A stretch of DNA of 64,000 nt. It comes from Asticcacaulis solisilvae (GTDB lineage Bacteria; Pseudomonadota; Alphaproteobacteria; Caulobacterales; Caulobacteraceae). The stretch's first letter is position 1. Every line of letters begins with the position of its first letter. The stretch covers positions 124,001 through 188,000 of the forward strand of contig NZ_JAGGMI010000009.1 in assembly GCF_017875235.1 (NCBI RefSeq). The letters run 5' to 3'. The notes beneath the pieces were generated by a model that was not told where the DNA came from, made no database searches, and worked only from the letters and a program-made list of their open reading frames with translations. This document shows, piece after piece, positions 32,411 to 41,120 of the stretch. Both the position numbers and the translations under genes were made by a program.

Positions 32411-33628
32411 TCACTGCAGTAAAGCGTCGGATTCCACAGATGTTTTCCACCGGTGGAACGAGCCTCTGGTGTCGACGACAGTGCCCTGCAGGTTGGCTCG
32501 CAGGAAGGACCTGGCCCATCCGGCACGATTTCTAACTTCTGGGTCGAATGCGGCCTGGATGAGGATGTAGGACGCCCCGACCTCCCCGTAGCGAACTTTT
32601 AGTTCGGACACCGCAGACCTATGCAACTTGATCAGTCCGGCTGCGGAATTGCCGTATAGCCTCAGCCGTCTTTTCGGCGGCAGGCCCTGGTCTTCATAGG
32701 TGATCAAGGATCTAGCTCTGAACGCGGCCTCGACTACGGGAACGATCTTCTCGGCCTCTGGTCCAAGGACTGTAACGCCCTCACTATTGGAATTTACGCC
32801 CGCTTCCGGGTCCGGCACACAGGCTGACCCCGACTCCACTTCCTGCCAAGCCTCTACATCTTTATGAATCTTATTCAGTTTGTACGTAATAGGGGTGTCC
32901 GATTGATCGCCCTGGGGTGACTCCTGTTTACCCATTTCGATGTCGAGGACGACAAGCGCCTTCAGTTCATCGACCGATTGCTTGAGGAATAGCAGCCGTT
33001 CCAGGCCTTTTTCGGTGTTCGTGGAACGGCGCATGACGTCGCACACCTTGATCAGGTCGTCGATAAGCGGATGGTGGGTGAACAACGATAGACGCTTCAT
33101 GCCTTCCAGCTCGATCCGCGTAGATGTGAATTGGCTCTGCATGAACCGCACCGTCTCTATGCGGCCCTGGCGATCGGCAGCGGCCGCGTTGAGTTCGGCC
33201 AGTCTCGCAAAAGTGGGAAGCAGACAAATGCCGTGTCCTCGCGACCTATTCCGGCTCGGACTGTCGTTGCACCAGACGAACAGCTTTTCGCGCAGCTCGG
33301 CAAGGGCTTTCTGGACAGTCCGCCGGCTCATGTCGAGCATGTCCTGGAGGGTCGTGTTTTTCGCGAACACGGTGAACTGGGTCATGTCGTTGACCAGGTC
33401 GAATTGCCCATCAACCTCGACGATGGCCTTCGCCTGAAGCTGCAGGAAGGCCTGCATTAGGAACTTGGCACGCAGGCTCAGTTCATTGCAGCCGTTGATA
33501 TATCTGCGCACCAATTTGAGCGCCTGGTTATAGGTCATCCCCTCGGGTAGACCTTTGAAGCCCTTTGCAAGAAGCTCGCCCTTCAGACTATTAGGCGTGA
33601 CTGATCGATGCCCGGTTTTGCCGTTCAT
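32411..33628 (-). CDS. RepC-like plasmid replication initiator
   Basis: 405 residues, GAGGA before the ATG at 33628. The N-terminal half has SLRAKFLMQAFLQLQAKAIV, TTLQDMLDMSRRTVQKALAE (winged-helix recognition) and WCNDSPSRNRSRGHGICLLP, the last resembling the DSPNGKR...G region of RepC from repABC replicons. The C-terminal half has GLPPKRRLRLYGNSAAGLIK and ASYILIQAAFDPEVRNRAGW, in the place where RepC has its second conserved domain. There is no repA/repB pair beside it. A candidate antisense RNA upstream, as in repABC plasmids, supports the reading. It may be a second, possibly dormant replicon. Confidence 0.6.
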   Translation of the reverse strand: MNGKTGHRSVTPNSLKGELLAKGFKGLPEGMTYNQALKLVRRYINGCNELSLRAKFLMQAFLQLQAKAIVEVDGQFDLVNDMTQFTVFAKNTTLQDMLDMSRRTVQKALAELREKLFVWCNDSPSRNRSRGHGICLLPTFARLAELNAAAADRQGRIETVRFMQSQFTSTRIELEGMKRLSLFTHHPLIDDLIKVCDVMRRSTNTEKGLERLLFLKQSVDELKALVVLDIEMGKQESPQGDQSDTPITYKLNKIHKDVEAWQEVESGSACVPDPEAGVNSNSEGVTVLGPEAEKIVPVVEAAFRARSLITYEDQGLPPKRRLRLYGNSAAGLIKLHRSAVSELKVRYGEVGASYILIQAAFDPEVRNRAGWARSFLRANLQGTVVDTRGSFHRWKTSVESDALLQ

Positions 33629-33729
33629 GGTGTCCTCGTTGAATGGAGGATTCAGGCAAAGCTCCGCCGTCGCTCATTTTGAGCGCTTTTCAATTGACAG
33701 GACGGTGAGGGGGGAGCTATTTTAGGGTG

Positions 33730-33786
33730 TGATATTTAAACTTTAGGCTAGTTCCCCCGCCACGGCTCTGCTGTGGCGGTTTCTCT
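33730..33786 (+). ncRNA. Candidate countertranscribed RNA upstream of the RepC-like gene
   Basis: Promoter TTGACA (33694-33699), 18-bp spacer, TATTTT (33718-33723). About 35 bases after the expected start is a stem CCGCCAC...GTGGCGG (33757-33779) followed by TTTCTCTTT. The RNA would be about 55-60 nt, antisense to the leader of the RepC-like gene, with its promoter nearer that gene. This is the layout of the incompatibility RNA (incalpha) of repABC plasmids, which lowers RepC expression. No transcript evidence exists here. Confidence 0.5.
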
Positions 33787-34041
33787 TTGTCGGCACCTCC
33801 GGTTGACGGATAGAAGTCAAAAACTTTTGACAATAAGCTTGGCCCAACAACCCTCCGAATTTGCTTCTGTTTTGAGGGGAGTTGAGATGTACGATACTAT
33901 TCTCTGATTCTGCGGAATCCCAAAAAATGCTGGGCTGCATCCGGTCAGAGCGCCGGATTATGTGGCGATTCCGGCCTCAGTCAATCAGCGCTTGATTTGG
34001 TTTGACGGGACTTGGGCATCGCTTTTTATTCTGGCAGGGGA
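33787..34041. other. Intergenic region upstream of the RepC-like unit
   Basis: No supported gene. It contains CGCTTGATTTGGT (33989-34001), which matches one arm of the long palindrome at 35306-35338, close to the end of the transglycosylase gene. Confidence 0.4.
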
Positions 34042-34923
34042 TCATAGGGGCGAAAAGGAGCTAGCCAGCCCGCGCTCGATCTCGAATACCAGAAGCGGCC
34101 GGCCGGATTTCGAATAGAAGAGTGACCGATTGCTGCTCGCGGCTCTGGGCGTTACGCGGGCGCCAATGGCATCAGCCTGGGCACGTAAAAAGGTCTCGCC
34201 CTCGCGGGCGCCAAAAAAGTGGAAGGCGTAGAGCTCCCCCGATGTCGGCTCTCGACCGAGGATGGCCCTCAGCAAGGCGCTATTATCGTGGGTATGCAGC
34301 GCCGCCATGGTGGCATTCAGCTGCGGGTCATAGCGTAGGGCCAACAAGCGCCAGCGCGAATGCTTACTCGAGACCCGGCAGCGCCCATCCCAGCCGCGTT
34401 TGATCAGCAGGGATTCTGCAACGCCGTGCCTTCGGCCATACTGTCTTAGCACGCACAACCACGTATTCTCGGTGAATTGGAAAAGTCCCGTCGCCGACGA
34501 GGTCGGGGCCTTGGCGAGGTGGTCAAACCGACTTTCCCGGCCGGCAAGTGCGACGAAATAAGCAGGATCGACGGCAAACGAGACAGCTGTGCGGTATACG
34601 AGATCCTGGTTTTCCCTCTGCCGATCCCTGAATGCCACAGAGCGCCTGGAAACAACAGTTCGGCGGACAGAAGGCGGGGCTGCCGTCGCCGGCGTCGAAG
34701 CGGTGTCCGTGTAGACCGTCAGGTATGTCAGGCGCCCCTCGGCAATCGTTACGCGGACCGAAGGCTCGATACTCATTTCATTCAAGAACGCTGCGTAGGC
34801 GTCCGGCTGATAGACGATAGGGTCGCGCGGCGGGCAATGGGAACCGCACCCTTCGGATCCGCTTGGCTGAGCCATAGCAACCGTTGAAAGCATAAGCAGC
34901 TCAGGCAGTTTGCTGAACGGCAT
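34042..34923 (-). CDS. Lytic transglycosylase of the conjugation system
   Basis: 293 residues with an N-terminal export signal (KLPELLMLSTVAMAQ). An SLT-type domain spans about 110-240: FAVDPAYFVALAGRESRFDH contains the catalytic Glu (RES), followed by SSATGLFQFTENTW, the GLFQ motif. The C-terminal part has GELYAFHFFGAREGETFLRA. Such enzymes open the cell wall for pilus and channel assembly; VirB1 and F orf169 are examples. The start overlaps the end of the upstream regulator gene by 23 bp, so both are one unit, divergent from the tra operon. Confidence 0.85.
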   Translation of the reverse strand: MPFSKLPELLMLSTVAMAQPSGSEGCGSHCPPRDPIVYQPDAYAAFLNEMSIEPSVRVTIAEGRLTYLTVYTDTASTPATAAPPSVRRTVVSRRSVAFRDRQRENQDLVYRTAVSFAVDPAYFVALAGRESRFDHLAKAPTSSATGLFQFTENTWLCVLRQYGRRHGVAESLLIKRGWDGRCRVSSKHSRWRLLALRYDPQLNATMAALHTHDNSALLRAILGREPTSGELYAFHFFGAREGETFLRAQADAIGARVTPRAASSNRSLFYSKSGRPLLVFEIERGLASSFSPL

Positions 34924-35266
34924 GCGCCACCTGGTTGTGTGTCATGAAACGCCGCTGGACGAGAAGTGAAACCTGATACGCCAAATCCTCCTTCGACGAA
35001 TAGGACTCGGCAATTTCAAAAATGTCCCTGTTGGAGACGGAGAGGTACTGCGTCAGGGCGAATAGGTGTTCCACCTTGCCTGCATCGCCACTGAGGAGCT
35101 TCTTCAGGGTCGGCGGCGACATACACAGTTCTGTACAGATCGTACCGCTCCGCATTGCGTTCGGATCCGCAACTGAACGCATTCGGATGAAACTTTTCAA
35201 CACCTTAGACAAACGGACTTGCAATTCCTGGGCGTCTAAAGCGCCCTCGACAGCATATGTCATCAT
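34901..35266 (-). CDS. Probable helix-turn-helix regulator of the transfer region
   Basis: 121 residues from the ATG at 35266 (GGGGA five bases upstream). It begins MMTYAVEGALDAQELQVRLS. The middle CTELCMSPPTLKKLLSGDAG followed by KVEHLFALTQYLSV looks like an XRE-type helix-turn-helix with a dimerisation helix. The 33-bp perfect palindrome lies 40-72 bp upstream of the start, so this protein is the first candidate to bind it. It overlaps the transglycosylase gene. Confidence 0.55.
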   Translation of the reverse strand: MMTYAVEGALDAQELQVRLSKVLKSFIRMRSVADPNAMRSGTICTELCMSPPTLKKLLSGDAGKVEHLFALTQYLSVSNRDIFEIAESYSSKEDLAYQVSLLVQRRFMTHNQVAHAVQQTA

Positions 35267-35305
35267 GATCATCCCCGTATGATCATGCAGATTTGGCACA
35301 CCTTT

Positions 35306-35338
35306 AATACCAAATCAAGCGCCGCTTGATTTGGTATT
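35306..35338. promoter_or_regulatory. 33-bp perfect palindrome with flanking half sites
   Basis: Arms AATACCAAATCAAGCG and CGCTTGATTTGGTATT (16 bp each) surround a single C. Half sites CAAATCAAGCG recur at 35462-35472, and the reverse CGCTTGATTTGGT at 33989-34001. The full site lies upstream of the regulator gene that starts at 35266. Strong candidate operator for that protein or for another transfer regulator. Confidence 0.75.
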
Positions 35339-35510
35339 GCAAACTGGAAGCCGCAAGGCGGCGCATGAACCGGCCTGTGCAAATAAAATAAAGTAGCGGA
35401 GCGGCCCTCAGAGTCTTTCAGGAGTACGTGCGAGACGGCGAACGCCATGTTTAAGTAGATTCAAATCAAGCGCGTCCTTGGAAAGGACGCCATGTAATTG
35501 CTACCGCATC

Positions 35511-36053
35511 TTAAGCTTTGCGATTCTCGCCAATGTACTCGACAACCTGATCGTGCGGCATGACGTACTTGTTGCCGTTATGGACAATCAGATAAAGGCA
35601 GTAGAGATAGATTGCGGCAACCCCAACTGTGCGCTTGCTCCAGCGTTCGCGAACCGTCGTGTCACGGCTGGAGTCCTTCAAACGATCCACCGTCTCTTCG
35701 AGCTTCGCATTGAGCTCCGGGCTTAGGTTGATCCCCAGCTTCTTTTGCTGATCGTAGGTATATTTGTCGTGGACGCGATGCCACACTTCGTCACCGGAAA
35801 AGCTGGATATGTACTGCAGCGCTTCAGGCAGGATGCTCTTGGTAGAGGCAGAGGTGCGGTACCGGCCGATATACTCCGCAAGTCCTTCATCTACGACGTT
35901 TCGAAACTCCTCATCCCCAATAAGGTTCAGGACGACGCGCTGACCGTTCGCGAGCGGCCCAACTGCGTCCCGGCGCGACCACCTCTTCCGCTTCACGGGG
36001 GCAGTTGCGCTTACGCTTTCCGGCGTGTCGGTATCGTCCTTGGTAGCGGTCAT
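35511..36053 (-). CDS. Hypothetical protein divergent from the tra operon
   Basis: 180 residues from the ATG at 36053; a TTG at 36119 would lengthen it. A disordered N-terminus ends in a basic patch (VKRKRWSRRDAVG). The middle is helical (EEFRNVVDEGLAEYIGRYRT, SPELNAKLEETVDRLKDSSR), and the C-terminus has a hydrophobic stretch (VGVAAIYLYCLYLIVHNG). No family is recognised. Its place beside the tra promoter and its basic patch would suit a DNA-binding regulator, but no motif proves it. Confidence 0.55.
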   Translation of the reverse strand: MTATKDDTDTPESVSATAPVKRKRWSRRDAVGPLANGQRVVLNLIGDEEFRNVVDEGLAEYIGRYRTSASTKSILPEALQYISSFSGDEVWHRVHDKYTYDQQKKLGINLSPELNAKLEETVDRLKDSSRDTTVRERWSKRTVGVAAIYLYCLYLIVHNGNKYVMPHDQVVEYIGENRKA

Positions 36054-36183
36054 AGAATCGTGCGGCAGTTGGGTCCTGGCCGCTACTGCTACCGCCCTTG
36101 CAGCCTTCCGGCAAGTCAAGCGGCGATTTATCCGGCTTTTTGGCTGGGATTCAGACCCTACTAGCGAAAAATGACCGGAATGA

Positions 36184-36330
36184 TCGATTCGATGAAAGAA
36201 ATACTCGATCAGCCGAAAGAAAAATAATATTGTTTCACAAAATTCAATAAGCGCTCTGATTGTAGAAACGAAAAATAGACATAGTGAAGCGTCTTTTTTA
36301 ATCGATGCAAAAAATATTCGAAACGATCGA
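36184..36330. promoter_or_regulatory. tra promoter region with shared elements
   Basis: The gap 36120-36455 is AT-rich against its surroundings. It carries TCGATTCGATGAAAGAAATA (36184-36203) and ATATTCGAAACGATCGA (36314-36330), close matches to the element at 10081-10114. It must hold the promoter of the F-type operon and perhaps that of the divergent gene starting at 36053. No -35/-10 pair could be fixed with confidence. Confidence 0.5.
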
Positions 36331-36455
36331 GCATTCCTATCATTTGATACACTTTATACTACTTTGCATTTTTGACATTAGTAAACAGGTAGTGAATTTC
36401 TTGGCGGCCTTACAGGCAAACAATTGATTTTGTCTCAATTCGCCAAGGAACTCCG

Positions 36456-36761
36456 ATGAAGAAGAACCTGATGATCAAAAGCGACCTGACAGCCGTCCTT
36501 GGCCTGGTTGCCATGGCCGGCATCGCCGTTGTCGCCGCCCAAGCTGGTACTGACACCACTTTCAACGCCACGACCACGGTCCTGACCAACTGGTCGACCG
36601 GCTCACTGGGCAAGATGTCGGCGGTTGCCGGCATCGCCGCGGCCCTTGTCGGTCTGATCATGAAGTTCGACTGGCGTCTGATTGCCGGCGCCGCCGGCAT
36701 TGGCCTGACGGCCTCGACCGGCCCGGGCATCGTGTCCGCCCTGACGTCCGCGATCTTCTAG
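36456..36761 (+). CDS. traA: TraA-type conjugative propilin
   Basis: 101 residues, AAGGA seven bases before the ATG. A long leader with a hydrophobic segment (LTAVLGLVAMAGIAVVAAQA, probable cleavage after AQA) is followed by a mature pilin of about 70 residues with two hydrophobic helices (GKMSAVAGIAAALVGLIMKF and LIAGAAGIGLTASTGPGIVS). This is the F-pilin plan. First gene of the operon. A hairpin (36793-36819) after the gene may let the pilin message accumulate. Confidence 0.85.
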   Translation: MKKNLMIKSDLTAVLGLVAMAGIAVVAAQAGTDTTFNATTTVLTNWSTGSLGKMSAVAGIAAALVGLIMKFDWRLIAGAAGIGLTASTGPGIVSALTSAIF

Positions 36762-36792
36762 TCGTTCCGCGACGCCATCACATTCCAACGCC

Positions 36793-36819
36793 GGCCGGGG
36801 AGGGCGCACTTCTCCGGCC
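36793..36819 (+). other. Hairpin between traA and traL
   Basis: GGCCGGGGA and TCTCCGGCC form a 9-bp stem around a nine-base loop, without a T run. In the 168-bp gap after the pilin gene it could act as an mRNA stabiliser or partial terminator, to favour pilin over downstream genes. Confidence 0.4.
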
Positions 36820-36929
36820 ATCCTATCCGGCCTCCATCTGCCTAAGCGCACGCCGGGCCTGGACACTCGCTATCTGACCATCGCGGCGATCGGGGCCCTG
36901 ATGTCTCAGACCTTGCTAGGGACAAATCA

Positions 36930-37211
36930 ATGGACACGCGGATTCCGCAATATCTGGACGAGCCTGAACGCTATTTCATTTTCACGCCCGACGAGTTGAT
37001 TGTCGTCGTCGTTCCGCTCGGCCTCCTCACTGTAGTCGCCAATTTTGTAGTTGGCCTTGTTGTTGGCTTCGCCTGTTTCTGGGCGTTGCGCCGGCTCAAG
37101 AAAGGGGGCTCACTGACCAAGCTCCTGTGGCTGATGTTCTGGCTCCTTCCTTACGAGGTGGTAGGCCTGAAAAAGACGCCGCCCGCTCAGCACCGGCTGA
37201 TGGTGGGCTGA
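36930..37211 (+). CDS. traL: TraL type IV secretion protein
   Basis: 93 residues. The N-terminus has IPQYLDEPERYFIFTPDELI, the TraL signature, then one or two membrane helices (VVVVPLGLLTVVANFVVGLV). AGGGA precedes the ATG. TraL is an inner-membrane VirB3-like part of the pilus assembly complex. It ends one base before the traE start. Confidence 0.92.
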   Translation: MDTRIPQYLDEPERYFIFTPDELIVVVVPLGLLTVVANFVVGLVVGFACFWALRRLKKGGSLTKLLWLMFWLLPYEVVGLKKTPPAQHRLMVG

Positions 37212-37212
37212 G

Positions 37213-37812
37213 ATGGACTTCAGCAAGACACAGCAGGAGCGCAAGCTCTTCGCGTCCCGGCTTTCCGTGATGACGGTCGTCGCAGCGGTCAGTATCGGAA
37301 CAAATGCGTGCCTGGCCATGGTTCTGGTCGGCCAGTCGCGCACCCTGATCGTACCGACAATCCCGGCGGAGGTGTCGATCGACGCTTATGGCGCGGCCGA
37401 TCCTTTGTACCTCGAGCGATTCGCTCGCGACGCATCCTTCCTTTTCCTCAATCGCTCGCCGGAGACGCTCCTCTATTTCCAGCGCGAAGCCCAGAAGATC
37501 ATGGAGCCAACGGCCTACCAGGAGATGCTCAAGATCCTGGTCAAGGATCGTCAGGAAGCGATGCGCGAAAACCGGTCCCAGGCCTGGTTCCCGAACGACT
37601 TCTATGTCGATCCGAAGACCCTCTACGTTGAGATCCGCGGGGTCGTTCGCATCGAGCAGGGCGGTCAGTATGTCGATGCCCAGAACAAGATCTACGCACT
37701 GACCTTTTCGAAGAACGGGCAGCTGGTCCGCCTGCGAAGCATCACTGAAATCGCGGCCGATGAGTCCCGCGGTGAAAAGGTCAAACCCATTCAACTCAAT
37801 TCGGAAGGTTAG
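37213..37812 (+). CDS. traE: TraE type IV secretion protein
   Basis: 199 residues. One N-terminal membrane helix (LSVMTVVAAVSIGTNACLAM) is followed by a periplasmic domain with YLERFARDASFLFLNRSPET, typical of the TraE (VirB5/VirB8-like) family, and a C-terminal strand region. It follows traL directly and traK starts 5 bp after its stop, in the conserved F order. Confidence 0.93.
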   Translation: MDFSKTQQERKLFASRLSVMTVVAAVSIGTNACLAMVLVGQSRTLIVPTIPAEVSIDAYGAADPLYLERFARDASFLFLNRSPETLLYFQREAQKIMEPTAYQEMLKILVKDRQEAMRENRSQAWFPNDFYVDPKTLYVEIRGVVRIEQGGQYVDAQNKIYALTFSKNGQLVRLRSITEIAADESRGEKVKPIQLNSEG

Positions 37813-37816
37813 GGTC

Positions 37817-38530
37817 ATGCGTAAACCCCTATTTCTCGGGTGCCTTTGCTTACTGGCGCTCTCCCACGCTGCCTTCGCTGAACCGGTCAATGTCAGGTCC
37901 GACCAGGCGACGCTGCAAGTTTCGTCGTCTCAGATGTCACGCGTGCATGTCCTCGGTGAGCGAATTGCTTCAGTCAGGACCCTGCAAGGTTCGGACGGCG
38001 TTGAACTCCTTCTGGAACGCGATGAAAGCACGGGGGATGTCTATATCGGTTTCGACGGCGAAACTTCCGGCCAAACGTTTTCCGCCTTTCTGACAACCGA
38101 AAGCGGCCGGACTGTTCAATTGATCCTGCATCCGATCGACGACGCGGCGAAGACGTTTGAACTCAAGCTCGAAGGGACGTTGTCGGCTTCGACCCCAGGC
38201 GCCATCCAGCTTAAACGTAACGGCTATCCTGAAACGATGGCGGCGTTCGTGAAACTCCTGTTCAACGCCGAGCGACCGGAAGGCGTTGTGTGCCGGCAGG
38301 GCCGGCAGGCCGCGACCCAGACCACCAACTTCAAGGTTTGGACAATCGAGCGGTGTGATGCCGAGGGCATCAGCGGCACCGTACTTCACTTTCGCAACAC
38401 GTCGACGGTTCCGCAATCGCTGAGCGCCGACGGATTTCTCGTGCGTCAGGTCCTCGCTGTCGGAATCACTGACGAGCTGCTTTCGCCTGGCGAGGACGCT
38501 CGTGTTTACATTGTGGAGGAGGCGAAGTGA
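37817..38530 (+). CDS. traK: TraK secretin-like outer-membrane component
   Basis: 237 residues from the ATG at 37817, with a signal peptide (LFLGCLCLLALSHAAFA). The N-terminal domain is beta-rich (QMSRVHVLGERIASVRTLQG) and the C-terminus has FLVRQVLAVGITDELLSPGE, as in TraK, the VirB9 counterpart of the core complex. The stop overlaps the traB start (TGATG). Confidence 0.92.
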   Translation: MRKPLFLGCLCLLALSHAAFAEPVNVRSDQATLQVSSSQMSRVHVLGERIASVRTLQGSDGVELLLERDESTGDVYIGFDGETSGQTFSAFLTTESGRTVQLILHPIDDAAKTFELKLEGTLSASTPGAIQLKRNGYPETMAAFVKLLFNAERPEGVVCRQGRQAATQTTNFKVWTIERCDAEGISGTVLHFRNTSTVPQSLSADGFLVRQVLAVGITDELLSPGEDARVYIVEEAK

Positions 38531-39864
38531 TGGATGGCATCTCGACGCCCCAGGCCGAAGAGGCAAGCAATGAGCGGATCGTCTCCCCCAATGCCGAAGC
38601 CAAGAAAAACTCGACGCTCCTATGGGCGTCAATCATCGGCATAGCCGCGGTGCTTGGCGGCTTTGCGGTCTACAGTACGGTCTTTCCGCCGCAGGCCACG
38701 CAGCAGAAAAAGTTGTCCAAGGAAGACGCCGTGCGTATCCAGGGCACTGCCTCTGTTGCCAGTGGGGTTCCCATTTCGCCGACAGCCGAGAACGCGCAGC
38801 TCAAGACAGAGCGTGCCGACCTCGACGCGCGGCTGCGCCAGCTGGAAAGCGAGAACGCAGCCCTGCAGGCCGAGAAAGAAAGCCTGAACGCTCGAAACCT
38901 TCAGGACCGTGAAGACGCGTACCGCATGATCCAACAGAATACAGATCGTTCCGGTGACGGCAGCGCGCACCCTAGCCGCCCGCTGACTACGGGAACGCCA
39001 GACGGTGCCGGGTTCTCCCCGAACTTGAATTCGGCACCGTCGACCCTGGGAGGTGATCAGTCAAACGGCCGTTCAGGCCCAAAACGCGCCTTCAGAACGG
39101 TCTCGTTTGGGCAAACCAGCGCGGCACCCGCGACCGCAGAGTCGCAACCAGGCCAGCAGCGGCCAGGTGCCGTTTCCGATCGCATGGAGGTTTTCGACCC
39201 TAACGAATTCGTGCCGCCGAACTCCTACGCCACTGCGAAGGTTCTCGTGGGCGTCGACATGCAGACAGGCGTCAGCGGCAACTCGGATCCAAAACCTGTC
39301 CTCCTGCGCATCAAAAGTCCAGCCGTGGGTGTTGGTGCCAACGGCAAGTTCCAGTCTTCCGATCTACGTGGATGCACCGTCAATGGCGCCGCCTACGCGG
39401 AACTGAGCTCGGAGAAGGTCTACATCAAGCTTCAGCGCATTACGTGCGAGGCCAAGAACGGCCGGTTTCTGACCTCCCCGGTCGAAGGATATGTCACCTT
39501 CAAGGGCAAGACAGGCGTGCGCGGAACGGTCGTCCGGCGCGAAGGCGATTACGCCAGCAAGGCGTTTGTCGCCGGCACGTTCCAGGGGCTTGGCAAGGCG
39601 ATGGAACGTAACGTCCAGAACACCTTGTCCGGTTATTCCGGGGATGAGGGTTCCAGCACAATCATCAACACACGTCCGCTCACCTCTAGTGAAATAGGAC
39701 AGGCGTCTGTGGGTTCGGGCATCAGCGGCGCCTCCGGGATGCTGGCCGACTACTACATCAAACGCGCGGAGCAATACCAGCCGGTCATCGAAATGCCCAC
39801 GGGCATCGATGTCGAGATCGTCTTCCTGACCGGCTTCCGCTTCAAAGAAACCCTGAAGAACTAG
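38530..39864 (+). CDS. traB: TraB core-complex protein (VirB10-like)
   Basis: 444 residues. One membrane helix (LLWASIIGIAAVLGGFAVYS), then a coiled coil (NAQLKTERADLDARLRQLES and on), a Pro/Ser/Gly-rich linker and a C-terminal beta-barrel domain with DLRGCTVNGAAYAELSSEKV and GYVTFKGKTGVRGTVV, as in TraB/VirB10. It bridges the inner and outer membranes. Start chosen at the ATG overlapping the traK stop. Confidence 0.95.
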   Translation: MDGISTPQAEEASNERIVSPNAEAKKNSTLLWASIIGIAAVLGGFAVYSTVFPPQATQQKKLSKEDAVRIQGTASVASGVPISPTAENAQLKTERADLDARLRQLESENAALQAEKESLNARNLQDREDAYRMIQQNTDRSGDGSAHPSRPLTTGTPDGAGFSPNLNSAPSTLGGDQSNGRSGPKRAFRTVSFGQTSAAPATAESQPGQQRPGAVSDRMEVFDPNEFVPPNSYATAKVLVGVDMQTGVSGNSDPKPVLLRIKSPAVGVGANGKFQSSDLRGCTVNGAAYAELSSEKVYIKLQRITCEAKNGRFLTSPVEGYVTFKGKTGVRGTVVRREGDYASKAFVAGTFQGLGKAMERNVQNTLSGYSGDEGSSTIINTRPLTSSEIGQASVGSGISGASGMLADYYIKRAEQYQPVIEMPTGIDVEIVFLTGFRFKETLKN

Positions 39865-39871
39865 GTGATCC

Positions 39872-40690
39872 ATGCTTGGAAAATCCAATACCAATATTGT
39901 TGTGCCAGCGGCATTTGGTGTGGCCACAGTCGCCATCCTGGCGCTCGCCATAGCCATGCAGCCGTTCTCGCCAGAAGCCACGATCAAGAAGAAGATCGCC
40001 GCCCAGTTCCCGAAAACGACTGTCAGCTCCGTATCGTGCAAGACCGCGATCGGCTTGTGCGAGGTCGTGATGGGCAAGAACCTTCTCTACGCCACAAAGG
40101 ACGCAAGGTACGTGGTCGTCGGCGCCGTTCTCGACCTGGAAGCCCGTAAGGATCTGACAGATCAGCGGTTGAAGGAACTGGCCGCGGTCGATTCCGCGAC
40201 CGCCAAACTTACGGGCGGGCAGGTCGTCCGCGAGGCGGCGCCGGGTGCACGGATTGAAAAGGTCTCGGTCACCTTGCCCAAGGAAAATGCCGTCGTCCAC
40301 AACCCCGGTGCGCCGTTGAAGATGACCGTCTTCGGCGACTACGCCTGCGGCTACTGTCACCAGCTGTTCGCCCAGCTCGCCGGCAGGTCGAATATCGAGA
40401 TAACCGAGTATCCAATCGCCATTCTCGGCGCCCAGTCTGCGGAACGCGCGCGTCTGGTGATGTGCTCGGACGACAGGGTTGCCGCCTCGGAGGCTGCCTA
40501 CGCGGGCGGCACGATCAAGACCAAGGGCGACTGCTCTCGGTTCGACGCCGTCGTGGCGCAGAATACCAGCTTTGCCCAGAAAAACGGCATCAACGGCACG
40601 CCGGCCATCATTCGCGCCGACGGGACGGTCAATGCAGGCTTCCTGCCCATTGCCGAGCTCGTCCGCTTCCTGGAGGGCAAGAATGTTTAG
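39872..40690 (+). CDS. DsbC-like thiol-disulfide isomerase
   Basis: 272 residues: N-terminal membrane helix (VVPAAFGVATVAILALAIAM), a dimerisation-like region, then a thioredoxin fold with the active site YACGYCHQLF and the cis-Pro segment INGTPAIIRADGT. F uses TrbB for this task; here the enzyme sits between traB and traV. It probably shuffles the disulfides of TraU, TraN, TraH and other Cys-rich periplasmic parts. Confidence 0.9.
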   Translation: MLGKSNTNIVVPAAFGVATVAILALAIAMQPFSPEATIKKKIAAQFPKTTVSSVSCKTAIGLCEVVMGKNLLYATKDARYVVVGAVLDLEARKDLTDQRLKELAAVDSATAKLTGGQVVREAAPGARIEKVSVTLPKENAVVHNPGAPLKMTVFGDYACGYCHQLFAQLAGRSNIEITEYPIAILGAQSAERARLVMCSDDRVAASEAAYAGGTIKTKGDCSRFDAVVAQNTSFAQKNGINGTPAIIRADGTVNAGFLPIAELVRFLEGKNV

Positions 40691-41120
40691 GCCCCTCGCG
40701 ATCCTGATGCTTCCGCTTCTGGTCGGTGCCTGCGCAACCAGAAATACATCGACACATTGGACTTGCATGCCGGAAGGCGACCACTGCAGTTCCATTGCGG
40801 AGACTGACGCCAAGGAAACCGACAAGCCTCACAATGCAGGTGGCGTGATCTTCGATGCCAAGCCCGCTCGCTGGTGGGAGCCAAATGCTCCGGGCACGGC
40901 AACGCGTGATTTGGACCCTCGGCGTGATAGTGACCAGGTCATGCGGGTTGTGATCGCGCCTTTTGTCGATGCCCAGGGCGATTACCATGGCAGAAGCGAG
41001 ATCTTCGCGGTTGTCCGCAAGGCGCAATGGTGGTTGAGCCCACCCGTTGCGCAGCCCTCGAGCTCGGCATCCGAGAAGGCCGGCGATACCTCGACCGGTA
41101 AATCGGGGGACACGCCATGA
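40683..41120 (+). CDS. traV: TraV lipoprotein
   Basis: 145 residues from the ATG at 40683 (8-bp overlap with the isomerase gene). The lipobox LLVGAC gives a lipidated Cys17. Two further Cys (WTCMPEGDHC) lie in the mature N-terminus, as in TraV, the VirB7-like partner of TraK. The C-terminus is Ser-rich. The stop overlaps the traC start (ATGA). Confidence 0.85.
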   Translation: MFRPLAILMLPLLVGACATRNTSTHWTCMPEGDHCSSIAETDAKETDKPHNAGGVIFDAKPARWWEPNAPGTATRDLDPRRDSDQVMRVVIAPFVDAQGDYHGRSEIFAVVRKAQWWLSPPVAQPSSSASEKAGDTSTGKSGDTP

